A stretch of 64,000 nucleotides of DNA from Pseudomonadota bacterium (GTDB lineage Bacteria > Pseudomonadota > Gammaproteobacteria > Eutrophobiales > Eutrophobiaceae): NCBI GenBank assembly GCA_013112535.1, contig JABFGI010000002.1, forward strand, positions 372,001 through 436,000. Reading direction: 5' to 3'. This document shows positions 56,785 to 64,000 of this stretch, piece after piece. Under the pieces are notes generated by a model. The model had not been told where the DNA came from and ran no database searches. It saw nothing but the letters and a program-made list of their open reading frames with translations. The position numbers were made by a program, and so were the translations under genes. The first letter of the stretch is position 1. The number at the start of each line of letters is the position of its first letter.

Positions 56785-57986
56785 AACAATTGAAACAAGG
56801 TGTGGCAACGGCAGACTCGACAAAACATCAATGGTACCGGCACGTTATCGCTAAACGTCTGGCGTTGGTACTGGGCATCGTAATTATTGCAAGTATTGTC
56901 TTTTTTCTTATCGCTCAGCGCCCGATCATGGTCGAAGTAGCGCATCCAGAGACAAATGTTCCTATTACCGTCTTCGGACTTGGTACGGTAGAGGCACGTG
57001 TACTTTCGGAAGTCAGTTTCGAGGTGAGAGCAACCTTGATCGAACTCAATGCCGACCACGGTGACCACGTCAGCAAAAACGAGGTGCTTGCACGTTTACA
57101 CAATGCTGAACAGGCAGCCCACGCTGCTAAAGCGAAGGCTGGTGTTGCCAACGCCAAAGCAAGCTTGCACATGACGCAAGCTATGGTTGAAAAAGCACGT
57201 GCGGTGTTGGCGCAACGACAGCAAACAAATCATAGACAGCAAAGCCTTTTGACCCGTAATACGGTGTCGAAAGAAGCTGCGGAGGTTGCGCAGTTGCAAG
57301 AAGAAGTGGCTGCCGCAGAATTGGTCGTCGCCAAGAGCGAAGTTGAAGTCGCGATAGCCAAATTGGCAGATGCTCGGGCGCAGCTTGATTACGAGAATGT
57401 GTTGCTCGGTCATCATACCTTGAGGTCACCCTACGATGCGATTGTTGTTAAGCGCCACCACGAGCTCGGCAGTGTTCTCAATGCTGGCGAATCACTTTTC
57501 ACTCTGGTGGATGCCACAACTTTGTGGGTACTGGCATATGTGGATGAATCACGTGCTGGCCACATTCGTGTTGGCCAACCAGCCGAGGTACGTTTGCGAT
57601 CATTGCCGCGAATGGTATTTACGGCTCATGTCGTTCGTATTGACATTGAAAGTGACCGGGTCAATGAAGAACGCCGCATCTACGTAGCGTGTGATCAATG
57701 CCCGGAGACATTTCATCTGGGCGAACAAGCGGAAGTCTTTATCACCACGATGAATCTCAAAGAAGCTACGCTGATTCCGGAGACGGCAGTCGCAGAGTTT
57801 GACGGGATGGGTGGCAGAATCTGGGTTGTGAACAAGCAGCGTCTCCAAAGTCAGGTTGTTCAATTCGGATCGAAGACGCTGGACGGCCACCTCGAGATCA
57901 CTGGTGGCCTTGCTGACGGCGTATTACCTGTTACCACATTACGAAACGGATTGCGTGAGGGGCGTCGAGCCAGAAAGACACCATGA
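56781..57986 (+). CDS. HlyD-type adaptor of an ABC exporter
   Basis: 401 residues. One N-terminal membrane helix (about 29-48), then a split barrel-sandwich (LIELNADHGDHVSKNEVLARL and HTLRSPYDAIVVKRHHELGS), an Ala/Glu-rich coiled-coil hairpin (about 100-190) and a beta-barrel. With the FtsX-like permease and ATPase that follow it resembles DevBCA/MacAB-type exporters. The gene and the next two are visibly richer in G+C than those around them (bases 57001-57060: 30 of 60). It starts by a four-base overlap with DUF3240, so it is joined to the metal operon. Confidence 0.9.
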   Translation: MKQLKQGVATADSTKHQWYRHVIAKRLALVLGIVIIASIVFFLIAQRPIMVEVAHPETNVPITVFGLGTVEARVLSEVSFEVRATLIELNADHGDHVSKNEVLARLHNAEQAAHAAKAKAGVANAKASLHMTQAMVEKARAVLAQRQQTNHRQQSLLTRNTVSKEAAEVAQLQEEVAAAELVVAKSEVEVAIAKLADARAQLDYENVLLGHHTLRSPYDAIVVKRHHELGSVLNAGESLFTLVDATTLWVLAYVDESRAGHIRVGQPAEVRLRSLPRMVFTAHVVRIDIESDRVNEERRIYVACDQCPETFHLGEQAEVFITTMNLKEATLIPETAVAEFDGMGGRIWVVNKQRLQSQVVQFGSKTLDGHLEITGGLADGVLPVTTLRNGLREGRRARKTP

Positions 57987-59116
57987 ACCTTGCGTTCAGG
58001 GACATTCGTCATAATCTTGGCCGGTTTGTGTTGACCTGTTTTGGTTTGAGTCTGTTATTGGGCGTCGTGTTATCGATGATCGGAATTTATCGCGGACTGG
58101 TTGAGGATGCATTGACACTGGCTCGATCACCGCAAGCGGACATTTGGGTGGTGGAGTCAGATTCCCGCGGACCTTTCGCCGAGTCATCGCGAATTCCAGG
58201 CGATACGCGTGAAGCCATCGCGCGTCTATATGGTGTCAGCGCCGCAGGTGCCATTACCTACCAATCTGTTGAAACAAAGTATGGCGCTAAAAAACTTCGC
58301 CTTTATGTTGTGGGTTACGAGCTTGACCGTCTCGGCGGTCCTGACAAAATAGTGGCTGGACGCTCAATCGTGCGCAGCCACTACGAAATGGTTGCTGATC
58401 GTCGCTCTGATCTATCACTCGGAGATCGAGTTCCACTTGGCCGAAACATGTTCACGGTTGTCGGTCTAACTGAAAATCGAGTGGCTTCCAGCGGTGATCC
58501 CGTTGTTTACCTGAGCTTGCGCGACTCCCAAGAACTACAGTTTGAATTGGCACCACCAGCCGCGCGTCGAGAGATGGCGCGCGATGAAGGGGTGCCCGGA
58601 ATAAATACTGTGAATACTGTTATCGCGCGAGTGTCACCGAACGTGGAGCCCGATCTGGTAGCCAAAGCCGCGCGCCAATGGAAACACCTTGCCGCCATGA
58701 CACAAATGGAGCAGGAAATTATTCTGACGCGTTCCGTGGTTGAGCGTGCGCGCAAACAGATTGGTTTGTTTACTGCAATATTACTGACGGTATCGACAGT
58801 CATCATTGCCTTGATTATATATACAATGACCATGGACAAATTACGTGAGATCGCCACGCTAAAACTCATTGGCGCACCCGACCACACCATCATCGGTCTC
58901 ATCATTCAGCAGGCACTGGCTATGGGCACTATCGGCTTCGCATTTGGTGCCTTGTTTATTTCATCTGTCAAAGACTATTTTCCGCGACGAGTCATACTCC
59001 AGCCCGATGATGGTCTGGCGCTCGCGGTTGCCGTGTTACTAGTGTGCATACTGGCAAGTGCGCTAGGTGTGCGTCTGGCACTTAAAGTCGATCCGGGCGA
59101 GGCCTTAAAGGGATAG
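57983..59116 (+). CDS. FtsX/MacB-like ABC permease
   Basis: 377 residues: one N-terminal membrane helix (about 14-34), a long periplasmic domain (about 40-255), and three C-terminal helices (about 262-285, 310-330, 345-365) with TMDKLREIATLKLIGAPDHTI between them, the FtsX-type coupling segment. It fits a DevC/MacB-like exporter half. Substrate unknown. The ATG overlaps the adaptor stop by four bases. Confidence 0.9.
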   Translation: MNLAFRDIRHNLGRFVLTCFGLSLLLGVVLSMIGIYRGLVEDALTLARSPQADIWVVESDSRGPFAESSRIPGDTREAIARLYGVSAAGAITYQSVETKYGAKKLRLYVVGYELDRLGGPDKIVAGRSIVRSHYEMVADRRSDLSLGDRVPLGRNMFTVVGLTENRVASSGDPVVYLSLRDSQELQFELAPPAARREMARDEGVPGINTVNTVIARVSPNVEPDLVAKAARQWKHLAAMTQMEQEIILTRSVVERARKQIGLFTAILLTVSTVIIALIIYTMTMDKLREIATLKLIGAPDHTIIGLIIQQALAMGTIGFAFGALFISSVKDYFPRRVILQPDDGLALAVAVLLVCILASALGVRLALKVDPGEALKG

Positions 59117-59123
59117 CATAAGC

Positions 59124-59855
59124 ATGAGCCTGAACGGATCGCACACACTAGTTGAAGCTCGCGGCATCTCTAAATATTTCGGTGAAGGCGACGCGCGGGT
59201 CGATGCACTTCGCGAGGTGAGCCTCAAGGTTTATCCGGGTCAGGTGGTTGGGCTGCTCGGTCCCAGCGGGTCCGGAAAAACCACCTTACTTAATGTCTTT
59301 GGTTGCATCGTCGAGCCAAACACTGGCTGGATGAGTCTCGATGGAGAGGTTGTTTATGATGAAGGTTGGCTGCGTTCGGATCTTCGCCGTCTGCGTCTTG
59401 AGAAAATCGGTTTTATTTTTCAATTTCACAATTTGCTGCCATTCCTGAACTGTGTCGATAACGTGGCTATTGTGCTTAGTCTTGCCGGATTTTCGACAAC
59501 TCAGGCAAAACAACGATCTGTTGAGTTGCTGGAGTATCTCGAAGTCGAACACCGCAAGGACGCATTCCCGGCACAACTCTCTGGTGGCGAGGCACAACGG
59601 GTTGCGATTGCCCGCGCACTGGCCAATCGACCCCGGATTATACTCGCAGATGAGCCGACTGCGGCACTCGATTCTGCACGTGCTGGTATTGTCATGGATC
59701 TCCTTAGAAAAGTGGCCATTGACCAGAATGCTGCCATCCTTGCAGTTACCCACGATGAGAAAATATATGATCGATTCGATCGCATTTTTCATCTGAGAGA
59801 TGGCTACCTGGATATAGAGCAAGAACGTGGAGTCACAGAAATGACTCAAGATTGA
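59124..59855 (+). CDS. ABC transporter ATP-binding protein (DevA/LolD type)
   Basis: 243 residues. Complete ATPase: Walker A GPSGSGKTTLLN, Q-loop, signature LSGGEAQRVAIARAL, Walker B ILADEPTAALD and the switch histidine in VTHDEKIYD. It belongs to the MacB/LolD/DevA group that works with FtsX-like permeases. It ends the three-gene module; broken RND and DUF3240 sequence begins about 25 bases later. Confidence 0.93.
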   Translation: MSLNGSHTLVEARGISKYFGEGDARVDALREVSLKVYPGQVVGLLGPSGSGKTTLLNVFGCIVEPNTGWMSLDGEVVYDEGWLRSDLRRLRLEKIGFIFQFHNLLPFLNCVDNVAIVLSLAGFSTTQAKQRSVELLEYLEVEHRKDAFPAQLSGGEAQRVAIARALANRPRIILADEPTAALDSARAGIVMDLLRKVAIDQNAAILAVTHDEKIYDRFDRIFHLRDGYLDIEQERGVTEMTQD

Positions 59856-59878
59856 AACGTGTGAGCTGTAACAATTAA

Positions 59879-60277
59879 AAATCAACAACGTGCGGCGGCT
59901 AGGTTTACGATCGTTATCCCGGCAGATATGGGTCTTATCTTATTCTTAATTATTTAGTACATTTCGATCGATTAGCCAATCGATACTTCTCCTGAAAAAT
60001 ATTCCATTTACCTTGATCGGAGGTGTCGTCACTTTATGGAAATCGGGTGAGTACTTGTTTGTGTCCGTTCTGGCTATTGGAACATAAAAGTAGTTCCGGC
60101 TTTACCATTATTCAGTCATATGGTCATGGAAGTGATCCCACCACCTTTACTATTATAGAACAGGTAGAAGGACGTAAGGAACAAGTTATATTTCAGATAC
60201 ACATTGCTTCTAATCAGGAAAATGATTTTATTAAAAATCTTAAAGAAAGTTTTAAAGGAACCAATATTCATTACTGA
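59879..60277 (+). pseudogene. Remnant of a second RND pump gene joined to a DUF3240 fragment
   Basis: Bases about 59879-60069 align with 55969-56162 of the intact RND pump gene but with many, mostly third-position, differences, one extra base near 59953 and in-frame stops. At about 60070 the similarity jumps to DUF3240 (56533 onward), so about 370 bases are deleted. 60158-60262 is identical to 56623-56727 over 105 bases. A short frame remains open but ends at a stop in place of the last 15-20 codons. It is not expected to encode a working protein. Confidence 0.88.
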
Positions 60278-60323
60278 ATAGTTCCTCTGACTGCTGCCGG
60301 CAATTTATCTCGGGACAGCTAGA

Positions 60324-62486
60324 CTATTTAACCCTGCTGGATTTACTACGCCGAGCTGTTTTACGTTTCCGGTTTTTATTGTGATTAACTGATCGGTTTT
60401 TCTCAGCTGCGGGGATAAGTTGATTTTCACCATCACCAATCAACTCAGACTTGTTCATATCTTTTAAAGCGGCGCGTATCAGATTCCAGTTGTTTGGATC
60501 GTGATAACGGAGAAAGGCTTTTTGTAAGCGCCGTTGCTCCAGTTCTTTCGGAATAAATACTTTTTCACTTTTATACCTTATTTTCTTCAACGGATTTTTT
60601 TCAGAATGATACATGGCTGTCGCCATTGCCATAGGTGAAGGATAAAACGTTTGTACTTGATCAAGTTTGAAGTCATTCTTCTTTAACCACAATGCCAGAT
60701 TCAACATGTCTTCATTTTCTGAACCGGGATGTGCAGCAATAAAATAAGGAATTAAGTATTGTTGCTTACCTGCTTCTTTTGAAAAACGTTCAAACATGCG
60801 TTTGAATTCATCGTAAGTGCCCATACCCGGTTTCATCATCTTGTTTAACACACCTTCTTCACTATGTTCCGGTGCAATCTTTAGGTAACCACCGACATGA
60901 TGTGTCACCAGTTCTTTTACATACTCAGGATCTTTAACTGCCAGGTCATAGCGCAAACCGGAAGCAATCATGACTCGCTTTATACCTTTTATTTTTCTGG
61001 CTTTACGATACAAGGAGGTTGTTTCGCTATGATCGGTTTTCAGATTTTTACAAACTTTCGGATAGACGCAGGATAAGCGTCGACAATTTGCCTGAATAGC
61101 ATCATCACTACAATTTAGATGATACATGTTTGCTGTGGGTCCACCGAGATCAGAAATCGTTCCGGTAAAACCCGGAACTTTATCGCGTATATCTTTGATC
61201 TCTTTTAAGACTGATTCCTGTGAACGACTTTGAATAATACGCCCTTCATGTTCGGTAATAGAGCAAAAGGTACAACCACCAAAACAACCGCGCATAATGT
61301 TGATTGAAAAACGAATCATGTCATAGGATGGAAACTTTGCTTCACCGTATTTTGGATGAGGCTTACGTTGATACGGTAGCGCAAATACCGCATCCATCTC
61401 TTCTGTTGTTAACGGTATCGGTGGTAAGTTAATTAAAATGTCTTTCGTGCCATGTCGTTGCACTAAGGGTCTGGCATTATGCGGATTGGATTCAAGATGC
61501 AAAATGCGCGAGGTGTGTGCATACAAGGCAGAATCATTACGGATTTTTTCAAAAGAAGGTAATCGAATATAGATTTTGTCGCGATTAAGGTTTTGTTTAC
61601 TCGCCAACGGCATCGGAATAATTTTTATTTCCTTAACTTCACTGGTATTATTTTCGGCGCTTTTTATACCCGCTTCATTTTTTGCAGCACAGTCTTTATT
61701 CGTTGTCGGGTTATGATCATAGTCATACGGATTCTTGAATGGCTCGTAATCTTTCGGCCAACTGCTTGGCCAATCGATACGACTGGAATCGATCTCCGTC
61801 CAATCTTCCGGCATGTGTTCTCGTATGATGGCGGTACCACGAATCGTTTCGAGTTCGCTTATCTTCGCGCCACGAGAGAGCTGGTGTGTTAATTCAACAA
61901 TAGCGCGTTCGGCATTACCGAATAATAAAATATCAGCAGACGAATCAATCAGGATTGATTTTCTAACTTTATCGCTCCAGTAATCATAATGGGCAATACG
62001 ACGTAAACTCGCTTCAATACCACCGATGACAATGGGCGTGTCTTTATAGACTTCTTTAATACGTTGACTATAAACAATGACAGAACGATCAGGACGCTTA
62101 CCCGCTTCGCCATTTGGCGTGTAGGCATCATTACTACGTAAACGTAAATCCGCAGTATAACGATTAATCAGGGAATCCATATTTCCTGCCGTTACACCAA
62201 AATAAAGATTCGGCTCACCTAACTGCATAAAGTCATCGGTATTCTGCCAATCCGGTTGAGAAATAATACCAACACGAAACCCCTGTGATTCAAGCAAACG
62301 CCCCATCACCGCCATACCAAAACTCGGATGATCAATATAAGCATCACCCGTTACCAGAATGATGTCACAACTATCCCAACCCAATTCATCCATCTCCGCA
62401 CGCGACATCGGCAAATACGGTGCCGTGCCAAAGCATTCAGCCCAGTAAGTTGGATAGGATAAAAGGTCTTTTGCTTGTGTTCTCAT
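60324..62486 (-). CDS. ygiQ: YgiQ-family radical SAM protein
   Basis: 720 residues. The N-terminal YgiQ domain ([37 protein letters not shown]) is followed by a radical SAM core with the cluster motif [17 protein letters not shown] (about 390-405), and a Lys/Arg-rich C-terminus. Widely conserved; the reaction it catalyses is not established. An acidic-to-neutral insertion (about 255-300: [17 protein letters not shown] type) looks variable. Single gene, with its promoter in the 180 bases upstream. Confidence 0.95.
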   Translation of the reverse strand: MRTQAKDLLSYPTYWAECFGTAPYLPMSRAEMDELGWDSCDIILVTGDAYIDHPSFGMAVMGRLLESQGFRVGIISQPDWQNTDDFMQLGEPNLYFGVTAGNMDSLINRYTADLRLRSNDAYTPNGEAGKRPDRSVIVYSQRIKEVYKDTPIVIGGIEASLRRIAHYDYWSDKVRKSILIDSSADILLFGNAERAIVELTHQLSRGAKISELETIRGTAIIREHMPEDWTEIDSSRIDWPSSWPKDYEPFKNPYDYDHNPTTNKDCAAKNEAGIKSAENNTSEVKEIKIIPMPLASKQNLNRDKIYIRLPSFEKIRNDSALYAHTSRILHLESNPHNARPLVQRHGTKDILINLPPIPLTTEEMDAVFALPYQRKPHPKYGEAKFPSYDMIRFSINIMRGCFGGCTFCSITEHEGRIIQSRSQESVLKEIKDIRDKVPGFTGTISDLGGPTANMYHLNCSDDAIQANCRRLSCVYPKVCKNLKTDHSETTSLYRKARKIKGIKRVMIASGLRYDLAVKDPEYVKELVTHHVGGYLKIAPEHSEEGVLNKMMKPGMGTYDEFKRMFERFSKEAGKQQYLIPYFIAAHPGSENEDMLNLALWLKKNDFKLDQVQTFYPSPMAMATAMYHSEKNPLKKIRYKSEKVFIPKELEQRRLQKAFLRYHDPNNWNLIRAALKDMNKSELIGDGENQLIPAAEKNRSVNHNKNRKRKTARRSKSSRVK

Positions 62487-62666
62487 GAATCAATAAATAC
62501 CTAAATAGATGTACAATGTCACACAATGAACTGCTTGAAAACTATGAACTAGATTATGTAGGAAGTAAAAAGCTTGCTAAATTGTCAGTTCAACATTCAA
62601 TTAATGGGAATATCGTAAAATACTGTTGCTGGCACAAAAGTAGACATTTTTCTAAATCTTTTTGAT

Positions 62667-64000
62667 TTATATAAGCGAATTATCATTTTTAAACATATTC
62701 AAAACATCCTGAATATTTTCTTTTATAGTCAATTTGGAATGTGTCCCCAGAAGCCCGAAACGTTTTAGTTTATCGATCAATCTTGACTTAACGTGAATAA
62801 GAATGACAGAAACTTGCTTTGCTTCCAGTTCATTAACAAGGGACTCCAGATTAACCATTGCAGTGGTATCCAGTAATGTTACATCTGAAAAATCCAGTAC
62901 AACGTATCGAACTTTCGAGTTTACCGAAGAGATCACTTTTAAAGCCTTATGTGCAGCACCAAAGAATAAAGGACCGTTGACATCATAGACGATGACTTGA
63001 TCATTCTTTGATAGCTCATGTATATGCGTTTTATGCTCCAATACAGATGTTTCAGTAAGTTCGATCATACGTTTCATGAATAGTATGGACGCGAGTGCCA
63101 GACCTCCGGCAACAGCGACCTGCATATCAATTAATACAGTAAGTAGGAAACATGCGAGAAATACAACGGCATCGGCGGCAGGGGCCTTGGTGAATATTCG
63201 CCAGGCGTGATGTGCCTCGCTCATATTCCATGCTACCATCAACAACACTGCTGCCATTGATGCCATAGGGATATAACCTAACCACTTGGCCAAGAAAAGT
63301 ATTGTTAATAATATGACCAGACTATGTGTAATAGCAGATACTGGAGTGCTGGCACCTGATCGGATATTTGTGGCAGTACGCGCAATAGCAGCCGTTGCAG
63401 GAACGCCGCCCATAAAGGCGACAAAAATATTACCAATACCTTGACCAATTAACTCACCATCCGGGTCATGCCGAAAACCGGTCATGCCATCTGCAACAAC
63501 AGCGCAGAGTAGCGACTCAAGTGCACCTAACAAGGCGATTGAAAATGCTGCACCTAATAGTGTTTTTAATATATTCCAGGATAAACCGATGGGTTTTCCA
63601 TCACCATCAGCAAGATTCCATGGTAAAACGAAATGAGGTAAAGAGGTCGAGATACCATGTCCCATTACCCCATTAATCTCATAACTGAATCGAGTTGAAA
63701 TAGTTTCAATCGATGGTAATGACTCGATTGAATTAAATATTATCGCAAGTATGGAACCTGTTATTAATGCAACAAAGTAAGAAGGAATTCGAGAATGTAA
63801 TTTTTTCCAGAATAAAAGCACTGCAAAAGTAATTGAACCAATAACTAATTCCTGCCATTGAAAGCCAGGTGCTGCCTGCACAATAGCAAGAACTTTTTCA
63901 GTAAAGTCAATACCTTCATTCTCAGGATGTAAACCTAGTAAATCTTTTAATTGCAAAAAAGCAATAACAGTGCCTATACCGGATGTGAAACCGACAATGA
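62667..64000 (-). CDS. SulP-family anion transporter with STAS domain (partial, runs off right edge)
   Basis: About 444 codons are visible; the frame continues past 64000, and VGFTSGIGTVIAFLQLKDLLGL at the edge is internal SulP sequence, so the ATG at 63956 is not the start. Several membrane segments carry the SulP signature region (GVPATAAIARTATNIRSGASTPVSAI; given in parts GVPATAAIARTATN and GASTPVSAI). The C-terminus is a STAS domain (about the last 125 residues; YVVLDFSDVTLLDTTAM). The family moves sulfate, bicarbonate or other anions. Substrate not assignable here. No carbonic anhydrase gene is visible beside it. Confidence 0.92.
   Translation of the reverse strand, partial: IVGFTSGIGTVIAFLQLKDLLGLHPENEGIDFTEKVLAIVQAAPGFQWQELVIGSITFAVLLFWKKLHSRIPSYFVALITGSILAIIFNSIESLPSIETISTRFSYEINGVMGHGISTSLPHFVLPWNLADGDGKPIGLSWNILKTLLGAAFSIALLGALESLLCAVVADGMTGFRHDPDGELIGQGIGNIFVAFMGGVPATAAIARTATNIRSGASTPVSAITHSLVILLTILFLAKWLGYIPMASMAAVLLMVAWNMSEAHHAWRIFTKAPAADAVVFLACFLLTVLIDMQVAVAGGLALASILFMKRMIELTETSVLEHKTHIHELSKNDQVIVYDVNGPLFFGAAHKALKVISSVNSKVRYVVLDFSDVTLLDTTAMVNLESLVNELEAKQVSVILIHVKSRLIDKLKRFGLLGTHSKLTIKENIQDVLNMFKNDNSLI

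Noticed and set aside
59286-59888. Minus-strand 200-codon frame
   Set aside because: Antisense of the complete ABC ATPase gene, which has all its motifs; the long open frame reflects the module's richer G+C.
1-64000. tRNA or rRNA genes, CRISPR arrays, integrase or intact insertion sequences
   Set aside because: None recognised by eye on either strand; tRNA detection by eye is imperfect, so a covariance-model scan would be decisive.

Overview
The window is a stretch of a low-G+C gammaproteobacterial chromosome. The blocks leuB-asd-fimV, carA-carB-greA-rlmE-ftsH(-glmM), metG-rnf and fabA-fabB are arranged as in Pseudomonas and its relatives. PomA/PomB stator proteins with a FliA-type promoter point to a flagellated cell. 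A class III (PhaC/PhaE) polyhydroxyalkanoate synthase, a phasin and acetyl-CoA synthetase point to carbon storage, a combination common in purple-sulfur and other sulfur-oxidising gammaproteobacteria. I cannot name the genus. No tRNA, rRNA, CRISPR array, integrase or complete insertion sequence was seen.

Layout. 1-4.9 kb (minus): leuB, asd, a stand-alone FimV N-terminal-domain protein, and fimV, which runs off the left edge. 5-8.4 kb: an EamA-type exporter divergent from dapC-dapD-arsC-like (lysine/DAP synthesis). 8.5-9.2 kb: an AT-rich HNH-type orphan. 9.3-11.4 kb: recQ, facing glmM across a REP-like inverted repeat. 11.5-20.6 kb (minus): a long operon carA-carB-greA-rlmE-ftsH, a terminator, then glmM, which has no ordinary start codon. 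The carA leader carries a near-consensus promoter followed at once by an intrinsic terminator. 20.7-22.8 kb: a Rieske protein with a poly-A frameshift and a Ser/Thr kinase with Sel1 repeats. 22.8-28.3 kb (minus): phaC, phaE, phasin, ppa, acs. 28.5-31.4 kb (minus): a DUF4197 protein, an OmpA-like protein and ispG. 31.5-35.6 kb: fabA, fabB, a small HExxH protein and a cation/proton antiporter. 35.6-35.8 kb: a gene-free interval with two consensus CRP sites, a -10 element and a strong terminator, which I read as a new small-RNA gene. 35.8-38.8 kb: a second kinase, small orphan proteins and lexA with an unusual direct-repeat operator. 38.9-43.5 kb: a CigR-like protein, msrB, a small orphan, a 650-base gene-free stretch, then pomA, pomB and a PilZ protein. 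43.5-45.2 kb: dcd and apbC. 45.3-50.4 kb: metG, rnfA, rnfB, rnfD, rnfG and yhbY, with rnfC and rnfE missing. 50.4-60.3 kb: a membrane LuxR-type regulator, a heavy-metal RND pump, a DUF3240 protein, a G+C-richer HlyD/FtsX/ABC module and the broken remains of a second RND/DUF3240 pair. 60.3-64 kb: ygiQ and a SulP transporter cut by the right edge.

How the genes work together: most are housekeeping genes for amino acids, pyrimidines, fatty acids, isoprenoids, cell wall, DNA repair and protein quality control. Acs with pyrophosphatase supplies acetyl-CoA, which PhaC/PhaE/phasin can store. PomAB and PilZ drive and probably tune motility. The accessory material lies at 8.5-9.2 kb and 50.4-60.3 kb. 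The least explained signal is the CRP-controlled sRNA candidate at about 35.7-35.8 kb, whose transcript would expose two C/U-rich segments complementary to Shine-Dalgarno sequences.
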